Numbered from the stretch's first letter, positions 1-8,816 are shown. The stretch: 22,798 bases of DNA from an uncultured Candidatus Saccharibacteria bacterium (GCA_938046735.1 CALIXF010000004.1:1-22798), one strand, 5' to 3'. Translations and numbers: made by a program. The notes: generated by a model from the letters alone, not told the origin.

Positions 1-133
1 CAACACCAACTCCAGAGCCGACTCCTGAACCAACGCCAACACCTACTCCAACACCTGAAAATAAAGAGATTATTCCACCAACACCAACTCCAGAGCCGAC
101 TCCTGAACCAACGCCAACACCTACTCCAACACC
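1..133 (+). repeat. In-frame 78-bp-period Pro/Thr-coding repeat
   Basis: Bases 1-55 recur without change at 79-133, a period of 78 bp or 26 codons. The repeat encodes a TPTPEPTPEP-type segment, and the units are separated by a short segment, NKEIIPP. The number of upstream copies is unknown because the window cuts the gene. Exact identity suggests recent duplication or copy-number variation by slippage. Confidence 0.85.
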
Positions 134-575
134 AACACCAAAGCCAGAAGATAAACCTAAAGAGAATGAAAAAGTTTTGGAGCCAAAGACTGATCATGTG
201 GCTGGTGCTAATGAATTTGATACCCAAAAAGGAGCAACCGTAACAGATCAATCAGTTGAAGCAACTCTTGGAACAGAGACTGACAATGCGAGAGTTGAAG
301 CGCCAGGTAGTGAAATTGAAAATAAAACCATTGAACAAAAAGAAGTTGTGGAAGAATATACTCCTAAGGATGAAAGCGGTGCTGAAAATACAGGTAAAAG
401 TATTGATACTGTCGAGAATAATAGTAACTTAAATACGGGGGCTTCCGAAAAACAATCTGATGCTGAAGCGAAAGAAGTCGTAGAAGAGGTGAAAGAGAGT
501 ACAGAGAAAGCTCCTGATACATCTTATGACTTAGATCGCGCGTCTGCTGAATGGGATTTTAATGATATTCATTAG
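1..575 (+). CDS. C-terminal part of a Pro/Thr-repeat, acidic protein (5' end outside window)
   Basis: The reading frame is open from the window edge (first whole codon at 3) to a TAA at 573-575; an internal TTG at 177 is not a convincing start. The first ~45 codons are Thr-Pro/Glu-Pro repeats (TPTPEPTPEP type), followed by about 145 residues rich in Glu, Lys, Asp, Thr and Val, with recurring KEVVEE motifs and the end WDFNDIH. No membrane segment or LPxTG motif is visible at the C terminus. Pro/Thr-rich stretches are typical of stalks in surface or secreted proteins, and the next gene is a sortase substrate, so an envelope role is plausible but inferred. The function is not recognisable from this fragment. 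Confidence 0.75.
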   Translation, partial: TPTPEPTPEPTPTPTPTPENKEIIPPTPTPEPTPEPTPTPTPTPTPKPEDKPKENEKVLEPKTDHVAGANEFDTQKGATVTDQSVEATLGTETDNARVEAPGSEIENKTIEQKEVVEEYTPKDESGAENTGKSIDTVENNSNLNTGASEKQSDAEAKEVVEEVKESTEKAPDTSYDLDRASAEWDFNDIH

Positions 576-613
576 TTAATTACTTTAAGAGCTCTAAAAA
601 ATAAAGGAGAGGG

Positions 614-1930
614 ATGAGAACAAACACAAACACAAAAACATGGGATGTGCTGCGCCATACGGCGCATCGCATCTTGCCAGTGGTAGGATTATTATCACTG
701 GGTGCGGCAGCAATACTGCCGGTAGGGGAAACTCACGCTTTTGAAACGTGGGGACCAGAACGACCAACTTATACATGGCAGAAACCAACTGACCATGCAA
801 CAATCAACTCTATTACAGATAATCCTGTAATGGGCGATGAACGAAACTTCGTAAGAATTCGCAAAGCTGGTTCAAATGACAAATTTGATGATAATGTTGT
901 GGCAGAGCCAGGAGCTGAATATGAGGTTCAGGTATTTTTCCATAACAATGCAGCGGCAAATTTAAACGATGCTTCTGGACGTACTTTTGCGAAGCCAATT
1001 CGTGTGAGAATGAATGAGATCTCTTCAAGTATCACTAAAGGTCAGTCTGCAATGATTAAAGGCGTTATCTCAGCAGAAAATACTGACCCAAAAGAAGTTT
1101 GGGATACAGCATATATCCAAACAAATCAAACGGTATCGTTACGCTATGTTCGTGGGTCTGCCAGAATCCATAATGGTGGTAGATTGAATGGTAGTTTAAT
1201 TGATGACGATGCGCTATTTGGAAAATATGGTGGTACGTTTGTAGGATATAATCAGTGGGGGTATCTTCCTGGTTGTAATGAGTACTCCGGTAATATTACA
1301 TTTAGAATTAAAGTAGATAAAGCTGGTTTTGATATGAACAAGAGCGTATCAAAAGATTTAGCTAATAATTACCAAAATTCAATCGATGCAGAACCAGGTG
1401 AGACTCTGGACTTTAAGATTCACTTTAGAAATACTGGTACTACGGTATTAAAAAATGTTGCAGTGTATGACCTTTTGGGCAAAGGTATGACCTTTGTGCC
1501 AGGTACAACCCGAATCTTTAATGCTGGCCATCCAAATGGAACCTTTGAAAAGGACAATCTATTTACAAATGGATTTAATATTGGTGATTATAAAGGTGGT
1601 ACCGATGCAACAATTACCTATAAGGTAAAAATTGATGATGACGAAAAAATATACCCGTGTGGAAAAACTGTAACTGTTGAGAATAACTCTGCGGCAGCAA
1701 TTGATGTTGCAACCATTCATGATAAGGTTCAGGTGCGCGTAACTAGAAAGTGTGGTGAAACGCCAAAAACTCCTGAAACGCCAAAAGAATTACCACACAC
1801 TGGTGCATCTGAGGTGGTACTTGGAGTGGTGATCGCTGCAGTACTTGGTATTGGTATTGCTTACTACATTGCTTCAATGAAACAACTAAATAAGCTTGAA
1901 TCAGTTGCTAAAGGTAAAAAAGATTTATAA
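614..1930 (+). CDS. LPxTG-anchored surface protein with DUF11-like domains
   Basis: 438 aa. A basic N terminus and a hydrophobic stretch at residues ~19-37 form a signal peptide, probably cleaved after THA at 40-42. Two Ig/DUF11-like beta modules follow (about 65-245 and 255-375); the second has the typical pattern of FRNTGTT, then a long strand, then GMTFVPGT. The C terminus has the sortase signal LPHTG (393-397), a hydrophobic segment and a Lys-rich tail, so the protein should be covalently anchored to the cell surface. A TPETPKE linker precedes the anchor. The start at 614 is backed by an AAGGAG ribosome binding site at 604-609. It lies 38 bp after the Pro/Thr-repeat gene and may share its transcript. 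Ligand unknown; in an epibiotic lineage host contact is conceivable but speculative. Confidence 0.85.
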   Translation: MRTNTNTKTWDVLRHTAHRILPVVGLLSLGAAAILPVGETHAFETWGPERPTYTWQKPTDHATINSITDNPVMGDERNFVRIRKAGSNDKFDDNVVAEPGAEYEVQVFFHNNAAANLNDASGRTFAKPIRVRMNEISSSITKGQSAMIKGVISAENTDPKEVWDTAYIQTNQTVSLRYVRGSARIHNGGRLNGSLIDDDALFGKYGGTFVGYNQWGYLPGCNEYSGNITFRIKVDKAGFDMNKSVSKDLANNYQNSIDAEPGETLDFKIHFRNTGTTVLKNVAVYDLLGKGMTFVPGTTRIFNAGHPNGTFEKDNLFTNGFNIGDYKGGTDATITYKVKIDDDEKIYPCGKTVTVENNSAAAIDVATIHDKVQVRVTRKCGETPKTPETPKELPHTGASEVVLGVVIAAVLGIGIAYYIASMKQLNKLESVAKGKKDL

Positions 1931-1990
1931 AAAACTAGCAATTTTGATTAGTTGAATAAGAACTTTAAGTAGTTTGAGTATATAAAGATA

Positions 1991-2070
1991 GAAAGACTTT
2001 ATCGTACCTTAAAATCATTGAATAAAAATAGTATGAAAGAAGACTATCGCACCTTATAGAACCTTGAAAA
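1991..2070. repeat. Imperfect direct repeat in the gap before rplU
   Basis: The stretches 1991-2024 and 2035-2070 share a pattern: GAAAGA, GACT, ATCG, ACCTTA, TTGAA in the same order. The 1931-2147 gap is otherwise AT-rich. The only other feature seen is a weak hairpin with AACTA/TAGTT arms just after the surface-protein stop, which lacks a T-run. No gene is visible here. Confidence 0.4.
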
Positions 2071-2147
2071 TATGACTAAAATCTTTTAAAAAGAGTAAGA
2101 GTGCATAGGAAATAGCTATTTGTAAGAAAATATTTCTAGGCCGGTAT

Positions 2148-2176
2148 TTGATTTACTTGATCAAATATGATAAAAT
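2148..2176 (+). promoter_or_regulatory. Promoter of rplU
   Basis: TTGATT (-35, 2148-2153) and TAAAAT (-10, 2171-2176) are separated by exactly 17 bp, giving a start near 2183 and a leader of about 25 nt. An AAGGAA ribosome binding site (2198-2203) precedes the rplU ATG. Confidence 0.7.
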
Positions 2177-2207
2177 CGTTCCTAGTTATTACTAAATAAG
2201 GAATATT

Positions 2208-2516
2208 ATGAAAAAGGCAGTTGTACTCATCGGCGGCAAGCAATATGTCGTAGCTGAGAAAGAGACCCTACGGGTGGACCTCCTCCCGGAAGGCACAAAA
2301 GAGCTCAAAACTGGTGCTTTACTTGTAATTGATGGAGATAAGATCCTAGTTGGTACTCCAGAAGTTGAGGGCGTAAAAGTTTCAGCTAAGATAGTGGAAG
2401 AAAAAGTTGCAGGTGATAAAATTCGCGTGATTCGCTATCATTCTAAGAAACGTGTGCATAAAGAAACTGGACACCGCCAAAAATATAGTTTAATTGAGAT
2501 TACTTCAATTAAATAA
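2208..2516 (+). CDS. rplU: Large ribosomal subunit protein bL21
   Basis: 102 aa, the normal length for bL21, which binds 23S rRNA in the large subunit. The N terminus contains the family GGKQY motif (9-13) in a beta-rich body, and the C-terminal part has the basic KIRVIRYHSKK and TGHRQKYSLIEI segments that contact rRNA. It has its own promoter and terminator and so forms a single-gene unit. In most bacteria rplU is followed by rpmA (bL27); here the next gene is parA, so the usual pair is split. Confidence 0.95.
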   Translation: MKKAVVLIGGKQYVVAEKETLRVDLLPEGTKELKTGALLVIDGDKILVGTPEVEGVKVSAKIVEEKVAGDKIRVIRYHSKKRVHKETGHRQKYSLIEITSIK

Positions 2517-2520
2517 TAGA

Positions 2521-2549
2521 AAAAAGACTCCGAGACGGAGTCTTTTTTT
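2521..2549 (+). terminator. Intrinsic terminator of rplU
   Basis: A GACTCCG/CGGAGTC stem with an AGA loop is flanked by an A-run and followed by seven T's. It starts 5 nt after the rplU stop. The A-run and T-run extend the stem. Confidence 0.95.
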
Positions 2550-2560
2550 AGTGTTTATGG

Positions 2561-2566
2561 TAATAT
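2561..2566 (+). promoter_or_regulatory. -10 element for a probably leaderless parA mRNA
   Basis: TAATAT lies 8 nt before the parA ATG, so transcription should start at or next to the start codon. No Shine-Dalgarno is present between the rplU terminator and the ATG. The -35 region is poor. Confidence 0.5.
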
Positions 2567-2574
2567 AGAGTTAT

Positions 2575-3378
2575 ATGGCGACGGTGATTTGTATAACAAA
2601 CCAAAAAGGAGGTGTCGGAAAGACTACGACAGCGGTTAATCTTGCTTTCTTTTTGGCTAAGAGTAAGAAAAAAACACTTTTGATTGATTTTGATCCCCAG
2701 GGCAACGCAACGTCGGGGCTAGGTATAGATAAGATGCCGTTTGAGGCGGATTACGAAAAAGAAGGAACTAGTTCTACAATGTCTGAAGTATTATTGGGAC
2801 AGAAGGAGCTGGAAGAAATTATTTTGAATACTAAATTTAAGGATTTAGATCTTGCACCTGTAACACCGCAATTAGCAAATGCAGAAGTAAACTTGGCAAA
2901 GTTGGATAAAAAATTTGTTCAACTACGAGAGGCGATTAAGAGAGTAAAAAAGTTATACGATTATATTATTATTGATTCACCACCAAGTTTGTCTCTTTTG
3001 ACTGTGAATGGTATGATTGCGTCGGATTATTTGCTGTTGCCAGTACAGACGGAATTTTATGCTCTTGAGGGTGTGGCGCAGTTGCTCGATTCGGTGAAGT
3101 TAGTTCGTAAAGCAATGAACCCGGACTTAAAATTACTTGGGGTACTTGCAACAATGTACGATAAACGAACTTCACTTTCGGTGCAGGTATTAGAGGAGAT
3201 TCGTAAATACTTTAAAGAAAAGGTTTTTAGTGCGTTGATCCCAAGGAATGTAAGACTGGCGGAAGCACCAAGCCATGGCGTGCCGGTCGGAGTATATGAC
3301 CCGTTTAGTAAGGGGTCAAGAGCGTATAAAGATTTAGCAAAAGAAGTAATTCGACGGGTGGAGAAAGGGGAGAAATAA
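2575..3378 (+). CDS. parA: Chromosome-partitioning ATPase ParA (Soj type)
   Basis: 267 aa. A deviant Walker A motif, KGGVGKTT (11-18), is followed by DFDPQGN (39-45) and the IIDSPPS Walker B region near residue 138, which define the ParA/MinD fold. The protein starts almost directly at the P-loop, so it lacks the N-terminal HTH of plasmid type Ia ParA and matches the chromosomal Soj class. It should bind DNA non-specifically as an ATP dimer and be stimulated by ParB. Its stop codon overlaps the parB start by one base (TAATG), which implies translational coupling. Confidence 0.95.
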   Translation: MATVICITNQKGGVGKTTTAVNLAFFLAKSKKKTLLIDFDPQGNATSGLGIDKMPFEADYEKEGTSSTMSEVLLGQKELEEIILNTKFKDLDLAPVTPQLANAEVNLAKLDKKFVQLREAIKRVKKLYDYIIIDSPPSLSLLTVNGMIASDYLLLPVQTEFYALEGVAQLLDSVKLVRKAMNPDLKLLGVLATMYDKRTSLSVQVLEEIRKYFKEKVFSALIPRNVRLAEAPSHGVPVGVYDPFSKGSRAYKDLAKEVIRRVEKGEK

Positions 3379-4226
3379 TGGCAGGAAGAGGACTTGGTAG
3401 AGGATTTGATAGTTTAATCCCAACAGATATTGTGGAGGATGACTTTGATATTACAGCTCGTGAAGACGCAAAGGAAAGTCAGTTAGTTGAACTAGATCTT
3501 GAGAGTATAATACCAGATAAAGAACAACCGCGTAGGGATTTTTCAGAGGAAGCCTTGAATGCACTAGCTAGTTCGATAAAAGAGCATGGTGTATTGCAAC
3601 CAATCGTTGTAGTGTGTGAGGATGGAAAATATAAGATCGTTGCAGGTGAAAGGCGTTTTCGAGCCTCTAGGATTGCTGGTTTATCAAAAATACCAGCGAT
3701 CATCCGCACAATTGATGCACAAAATCGTTTGGAACTTTCGATTATAGAGAATGCACAACGTGAAGACTTGAATGCCATCGAGATGGCTACGGCATATGCT
3801 AAATTAAAGAACCAGTTTAATTTAACTCCAGCGGAGATTGCAACACGAGTGGGGAAAAGCGAATCGTCAGTGATTAACACAATGAGGCTATTGAACTTGC
3901 CAGATGATGTGAAGCGAGCGATGGTTGAACATGGTTTAACTGAGGGAGTAATGAGGCCATTGATCTCAGCTGATCCGGAACTTGTGAGACGAATTTTGCC
4001 AATGATTATCGAAGAGGGATGGACTGCGCGCCGAGTGGAACGTTATATAGCTGAAAATAAAAAACGTAGCTCTACAAAGATTGTGAAAGAGAATGTTTTT
4101 TTGCACCAAGAGGAAGATCTTAGTGCAAAATATGCTGTAAAGGCGAGAGTAAGAGGGAGGACACTAACTCTAACTTGTAAAAATGACGAGGAATTAAAAA
4201 AATTACTCAGTCGGTTATCTGAGTAA
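3378..4226 (+). CDS. parB: Chromosome-partitioning protein ParB (Spo0J type), CTP-binding clamp
   Basis: 282 aa. It begins with the RGLGRGFDSLIP N-terminal motif typical of ParB, which stimulates the ParA ATPase. The ParB/sulfiredoxin domain includes the CTP-binding GERRFRA (90-96) and ENAQREDLN (124-132) motifs. An HTH at about 150-175 (TPAEIATRVGKSESSV) should read parS, and a short C-terminal dimerisation region follows. A G-rich stretch at the end of parA (3367-3372) can serve as ribosome binding site. No full parS palindrome was found in the window. Confidence 0.95.
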   Translation: MAGRGLGRGFDSLIPTDIVEDDFDITAREDAKESQLVELDLESIIPDKEQPRRDFSEEALNALASSIKEHGVLQPIVVVCEDGKYKIVAGERRFRASRIAGLSKIPAIIRTIDAQNRLELSIIENAQREDLNAIEMATAYAKLKNQFNLTPAEIATRVGKSESSVINTMRLLNLPDDVKRAMVEHGLTEGVMRPLISADPELVRRILPMIIEEGWTARRVERYIAENKKRSSTKIVKENVFLHQEEDLSAKYAVKARVRGRTLTLTCKNDEELKKLLSRLSE

Positions 4227-4266
4227 AAAACTTGTTCATAAGCAATTCTACGGGGAAGGATGATAA

Positions 4267-5733
4267 ATGAGTAAAAAAGTTATACAAAATGAGAGAATAA
4301 AAAAGGCTGTAGAGTTTGCAACGAAGGCTCATGAGGGGCAAAAGAGAAAATCTGGGGAACCTTATATTATTCATCCAAAATCGGTAATGGAAATATTGAT
4401 TGAATGGGGAATGGATGAGGATACGGTGATTGCAGGTGTTCTGCATGATACTGTGGAAGATACAGAAGTAACACTGGAAGAGATTAAGCAAGAATTTGGC
4501 GAATCCGTGGCGTTTTTAGTGGATGGGGTGACTAAAATTGGTAAGGCAAGACAAGGAATGAGGGATATTGATACCTATTTGCCGGTGACAAGAGATAATT
4601 TATTACGACTTTTGGTGGCGACAGGCTCGGATATTCGAGTATTAATCATTAAATTAGCAGATAGATTACATAATTTAAGAACATTATCAGCGCTTCCTCC
4701 GGAAAAACAGAAAAAAATAGCAAAAGAAACACTAGAGATCTTTGCTCCACTTGCGGATCGATTAAATATGGGGAAATTGAGGGTAGAGATGTCTGATATT
4801 GCATTCTCGTATGTTGATCCAAAAAGATATAAAGAATTACAAAAAATTATCGAAACACGCAATCAATCCGCTGAAAAGACCTTGAAAAGGATCAAAAATG
4901 AGGTTTCACAAGTACTAGCAAAAGAAAAAATCAATTTTGAGATTAATGGACGGGTAAAATCAGTTTATTCTTTACATAAAAAACTTGCTAAATACAATCA
5001 GAATATAGACGAGGTTTATGATTTGACGGCGCTGAGAGTGATAGTTGATGATATAACTAGTTGTTACCTAGTTTTAGGGTTAATTCATGGGCTTTATACT
5101 CCAATGACAGGGAGAATTAAAGATTATGTGGCTGTACCGAAACAGAATGGCTATCAATCATTACATACAACAGTAATTACCCCTGAAAAGAGGATTGTGG
5201 AGTTTCAAATTCGGACAAAAGATATGCATGAGTATGCAGAACGGGGGTTGGCTGCAAGTTTTTACTATAATGAACAGAAAATAACTGAAAGTTACAAAAC
5301 AGGGAAGATTCAGCATTTGCCGACTAATTTGCTGTGGATATCAGAGTTGCAGATGGCGGCAGCAAAACTACGTGATGGGCAACAAGTTGATCTGAAAAAA
5401 TTAAAATTAAATCTGTTTGCGGATAAAATTTTTGTATACACCCCAAAAGGTGACATTATTGATTTGCCAATTGGAGCATTGCCACTTGATTTTGCTTATA
5501 GGCTACATTCTGAAGTGGGAGGACACGTGATTGGTGCAAAAATTAATGGAAAATTGTCTAATTTGAACACAAAATTAAAAAGTGGTGATGTGGTGGAGAT
5601 TTTAACAAGCAAAAATCAGACAGTGAGGCCGAGTTGGTTGGATAAAATTATTACGCCTCATGCGAGAGCAAAAATTAAGCAACAGTTAAGTAGAACGATT
5701 GAATCGATAGTGGGTCCTGGTAAAAAGAAATAA
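4267..5733 (+). CDS. rel: Bifunctional (p)ppGpp synthetase/hydrolase, short form (HD-SYNTH-TGS)
   Basis: 488 aa, versus about 700-750 for long Rel/SpoT. The HD hydrolase domain includes HPKSV (36-40), HDTVEDT (60-66) and KLADRLHNLRT (129-139). The synthetase domain includes YDLTALRVIV (251-260), RIKDYVA (283-289) and NGYQSLHT (294-301). The RxKD motif at 283-286 is the version seen in bifunctional enzymes rather than the ExDD of synthetase-only RelA. A TGS domain occupies about 385-446. The protein ends soon after it, so the helical, zinc-finger and ACT domains that sense stalled ribosomes are missing. A GAAGGA site at 4255-4260 supports the start. It lies 40 bp after parB and is probably cotranscribed with it. 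Confidence 0.92.
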   Translation: MSKKVIQNERIKKAVEFATKAHEGQKRKSGEPYIIHPKSVMEILIEWGMDEDTVIAGVLHDTVEDTEVTLEEIKQEFGESVAFLVDGVTKIGKARQGMRDIDTYLPVTRDNLLRLLVATGSDIRVLIIKLADRLHNLRTLSALPPEKQKKIAKETLEIFAPLADRLNMGKLRVEMSDIAFSYVDPKRYKELQKIIETRNQSAEKTLKRIKNEVSQVLAKEKINFEINGRVKSVYSLHKKLAKYNQNIDEVYDLTALRVIVDDITSCYLVLGLIHGLYTPMTGRIKDYVAVPKQNGYQSLHTTVITPEKRIVEFQIRTKDMHEYAERGLAASFYYNEQKITESYKTGKIQHLPTNLLWISELQMAAAKLRDGQQVDLKKLKLNLFADKIFVYTPKGDIIDLPIGALPLDFAYRLHSEVGGHVIGAKINGKLSNLNTKLKSGDVVEILTSKNQTVRPSWLDKIITPHARAKIKQQLSRTIESIVGPGKKK

Positions 5734-5850
5734 ATTTTTGGAATTCGAGAGAATCTAAAACGAGCATTATTTTTTGTATATATTTATTATGTTTATGCTT
5801 TATTTTTAGAGGATTGACCTCTGTAAAATTATAGTAAAGAAAAGAAGGTG

Positions 5851-6015
5851 GTGGGTAAAAAGAGAGTTTTTCTGAAAAAGCAAAAGCAAAAAGATGTAAA
5901 TAATGAGGATTTAGGATTTGATGGAATAAATAAGTGGCTTGTGTTTATTTTTTTATGGCTTTGTCTCTATAAAATAACTAAACGCAGAAGACGATTATGG
6001 TATAATTTAGGATAA
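5851..6015 (+). CDS. Small single-pass membrane protein upstream of ftsI (54 aa)
   Basis: An open frame with GTG start (5851; an in-frame GTG also at 5848) ends in TAA at 6013-6015, exactly abutting the ftsI ATG. It predicts a basic, charged N-terminal half (~27 aa), one hydrophobic segment (residues ~28-41, WLVFIFLWLCLY) and a short tail with four Arg in a row. Codon use fits the neighbours, and an AGAAGG stretch lies just upstream, though closer to the GTG than usual. In other bacteria ftsL sits directly before ftsI, but this protein has almost nothing outside the membrane and no coiled coil, and a better FtsL candidate lies at 14376. It could also be a chance frame. A small AGAGG/CCTCT hairpin at 5808-5822 lies upstream, and no terminator follows rel. 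Confidence 0.5.
   Translation: MGKKRVFLKKQKQKDVNNEDLGFDGINKWLVFIFLWLCLYKITKRRRRLWYNLG
6001..6006 (+). promoter_or_regulatory. -10 element (TATAAT) just before ftsI
   Basis: A perfect TATAAT lies 9 nt before the ftsI ATG, inside the last codons of the small upstream ORF. It would give an mRNA starting at or within a few bases of the start codon. The -35 region is not clear. Confidence 0.5.
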
Positions 6016-7770
6016 ATGAAAATTAAGCAAATACGGAAAAGGACAGACCTGATTAGGATAATGCTTGCGCTTTGCTTTTTGATAATTATTACAAGAATGT
6101 ATTACCTACAAGTGATTTCACATCAAAAATACGTTGACCTAGCATTATCTCAGCAAACAATGCAAAACACAATTTTTGCGAAACGTGGCGAAATTTATAT
6201 GATGGATGGTAGTAAAACTACACCGGTTGTGATGAATGAAAAAGTGTATACAATTTCAGTGGATCCGTTTTTGCTGAGAACTGAGCAGAAACAAGACAAG
6301 AAAGAGATTTTGGCGAAGATAGATAATTTAATTCAGGGGTTTGCCGTGAATACTTGGGAAAAAATATTTGAGAATGAAGCTTCGCGTTATGCGGTGATAG
6401 CGAGAAATGTGCCGTATGAAAAAGCAAAACAGATCAAAGGAGCAAAAATTACTGGAGTCTATGCGCAAGGAGCAACGAAAAGAGTCTATCCAGAAGGTGA
6501 TTTAGCAGCACAGGTGCTCGGGTTTGTGAATGCGGAGGGAAAAGGCCAGTATGGAGTAGAAGGTGGGCTGGATAAAGAATTGACTGGAGTAAATGGTGTA
6601 CTGAAGACGGTGAAAGATGTGAATAATATTCCGCTAACAATCGGAAAAAATAATGTGAGAGTTCCCGCAGAAGATGGTAAGAATATTGTATTGTCGATTG
6701 ACCGTAATATTCAGAAAAAGGCAGAAGATGTAGTAAAAAGTGTGGCGGAGCGTTTTCATATTTCGCACGCTTCGACTGTAGTGATGAATCCACGCAATGG
6801 TCAGATTTTAGCAATGGCGGGAACTCCGAGTTATAATCCGGCAGAATATGCAAAAGTAACAGATGCAAGAGTTTTTCAGACGGATGTAACGATGGATGCA
6901 TTCAATCCGGCTTCGGTATGTAAGACATTTGCACTGGCGGCGGCGATAGATAGCAAAGTAATGACGCCAGAAACTACTTATAATAATACGGATTTGGTAA
7001 CGATTGACGGCTGGCCGATTCAAAATGCAATTAGAGGCCACACCGGAATGATTTCAATGCAAGAAGTGTTTACTTATTCGTTAAATACTGGATCAATTCA
7101 AGCGCTAAGGCTTTTAGGTGGATCGGAAACAGAAATTACCTATCAGGGAAAAGAAAGACTTTATGACTACTATCATAATCGATTTGGACTGGGTAAATAT
7201 ACTGGAATTGAATTAACCGAGGCAAGAGGAACGGTTGTGCCGCCAACCGATATCGATGCAACGAATGCGAGGTATGCCAACATGACGTTTGGCCAGAGTT
7301 TAGATTTGACCATGATTCAGGTGGTAACAGCATTTTCGTCAGTGGTGAATGGCGGTGATTATTATACGCCGACTTTAGTAGCAGGTGAGATGAAAAATGG
7401 TGAATTTGTAAGGGGTGAATTAAAATCGCGTGACCATCAAGCCTTAGAGTCGTCAACAAGTGAGACGATGCGTAGTATGTTACATACTGCAAGATTAGTT
7501 TTTCCAAACGTTAAGGGTTATGATGAAGGAGTTTATGTTGGAGGAAAGACTGGTACAGCTCAGGTGGTAAAGAATGGAAAATATACTTTTGATGAAACAA
7601 TTGGTACGTATGTGGGTTACGGAGCAAGATCAGAAACAGACTATCCAGAGTATGTAATAATGACAAAGGTTTGGTCCGACAACCGAAGATTAGATGGTGG
7701 GATGAATGCGAAACCAATATTTGATGAGATTAGCCAGTTTATGATAAACTATTTAAAGATGAGGAGGTGA
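6016..7770 (+). CDS. ftsI: Class B penicillin-binding protein, septal transpeptidase
   Basis: 584 aa. A short basic cytoplasmic N terminus and one membrane anchor (~13-30) are followed by the PBP dimerisation region (~50-215) and the transpeptidase domain. The active-site motifs are complete: SVCK with the nucleophile S300 and K303, SLN (355-357), and KTGT (511-514). There is no PASTA domain. It crosslinks glycan strands outside the membrane, working with the FtsW polymerase encoded two genes downstream. It ends in TGA one base before the mraY start, and its last codons carry the mraY ribosome binding site (GAGGAGG). FtsI is preferred over PBP2 because of the mraY-ftsW-murG context. Confidence 0.93.
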   Translation: MKIKQIRKRTDLIRIMLALCFLIIITRMYYLQVISHQKYVDLALSQQTMQNTIFAKRGEIYMMDGSKTTPVVMNEKVYTISVDPFLLRTEQKQDKKEILAKIDNLIQGFAVNTWEKIFENEASRYAVIARNVPYEKAKQIKGAKITGVYAQGATKRVYPEGDLAAQVLGFVNAEGKGQYGVEGGLDKELTGVNGVLKTVKDVNNIPLTIGKNNVRVPAEDGKNIVLSIDRNIQKKAEDVVKSVAERFHISHASTVVMNPRNGQILAMAGTPSYNPAEYAKVTDARVFQTDVTMDAFNPASVCKTFALAAAIDSKVMTPETTYNNTDLVTIDGWPIQNAIRGHTGMISMQEVFTYSLNTGSIQALRLLGGSETEITYQGKERLYDYYHNRFGLGKYTGIELTEARGTVVPPTDIDATNARYANMTFGQSLDLTMIQVVTAFSSVVNGGDYYTPTLVAGEMKNGEFVRGELKSRDHQALESSTSETMRSMLHTARLVFPNVKGYDEGVYVGGKTGTAQVVKNGKYTFDETIGTYVGYGARSETDYPEYVIMTKVWSDNRRLDGGMNAKPIFDEISQFMINYLKMRR

Positions 7771-7771
7771 G

Positions 7772-8806
7772 ATGAGGGGTAGTTTAGACGGTAATGCTCT
7801 ATATGGTCTACTTTTGGCGTTAGGAAGCTTTCTTCTGGCAATGTTTTTGACACCAATTTATACGAATCTTGCTTATAAATATCATTTTTGGAAGAAACAG
7901 AAAAAAACAACAGTACAGGGTGATGCTTTGCCGGTGATGACTAAGCTACACGAACATAAATTTAAGCGAGTTTTTCCGACAATGGCAGGTATTGTCGGAG
8001 TGGCTGTGGTGGCAATTGTGACTTGGTCTTGTAACTGGAATCGTGCTGAGACTTGGTTGCCACTGGCGGGATTTTTGGGTGGATCAGTAGTGGGATTGAT
8101 TGATGATCTAATCAATGTCTTTGGGACTGGATCCGGAGCGGCGGGACTCAGAGCGCCGGTAAAATTCTCAATGATTACGATTGTAGGACTGTTTTTAGGT
8201 TGGTTTTTTACTTATAAACTTGGTTGGACGGGAATACATATTCCATTTTACGGTGATTTTGAGCTTGGTGCAGTGGTAATGATGTTACTGTTTGCTTTTT
8301 CGGTGGTCGCTACTTCCAATGCAGTAAATATTTCAGACGGTTTAGATGGTCTGGCCGGGGGATTGACGATGATGGCTTATGGATCTTTTGGTATTATCGC
8401 TCTCTTTAGGGGGCAAATTGCTCTGTTTGCGTTTTGTATGACGGTAGTGGGGTGGTTGCTTTCTTATGTTTGGTTTAATGTGCCGCCAGCTCGTTTTATG
8501 ATGGGTGACGTGGGCTCGTTTGCGCTTGGTGCTGGACTTGGCGTGGTGTCAATGATGACAAATTCATTCTTGTTGCTACCAATAATTGGTCTACTGTTTG
8601 TAGTGGAGGCTGGTTCGTCATTAATTCAGATGGGTTCAAAACAACTATTCCATAAAAAGATTTTTATATCAGCACCGATACATCACCACCTAGAAGCAAG
8701 CGGTTGGGGCGAGGCGAAAATTGTGATGCGCTTTTGGGTGATTGCAGGAGTGATGGGGATCATTGGTATATTTATCGCAATGGCTGGGGGGATTATTCCT
8801 CAATAG
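7772..8806 (+). CDS. mraY: Phospho-N-acetylmuramoyl-pentapeptide transferase
   Basis: 344 aa, close to the usual 320-360. It is a polytopic membrane enzyme that transfers phospho-MurNAc-pentapeptide to undecaprenyl phosphate to make lipid I. Catalytic and family motifs are present: DD at 111-112, NAVNISDGLDGL (183-194), MGDVGS (244-249) and the HHH motif (304-306) followed by LEASGWGE. About ten hydrophobic helices can be counted. It overlaps no gene; a strong GAGGAGG site lies at the end of ftsI. murD, murE and murF, which make the substrate, are not in this cluster and must lie elsewhere. Confidence 0.96.
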   Translation: MRGSLDGNALYGLLLALGSFLLAMFLTPIYTNLAYKYHFWKKQKKTTVQGDALPVMTKLHEHKFKRVFPTMAGIVGVAVVAIVTWSCNWNRAETWLPLAGFLGGSVVGLIDDLINVFGTGSGAAGLRAPVKFSMITIVGLFLGWFFTYKLGWTGIHIPFYGDFELGAVVMMLLFAFSVVATSNAVNISDGLDGLAGGLTMMAYGSFGIIALFRGQIALFAFCMTVVGWLLSYVWFNVPPARFMMGDVGSFALGAGLGVVSMMTNSFLLLPIIGLLFVVEAGSSLIQMGSKQLFHKKIFISAPIHHHLEASGWGEAKIVMRFWVIAGVMGIIGIFIAMAGGIIPQ

Positions 8807-8816
8807 GGATTAAATT

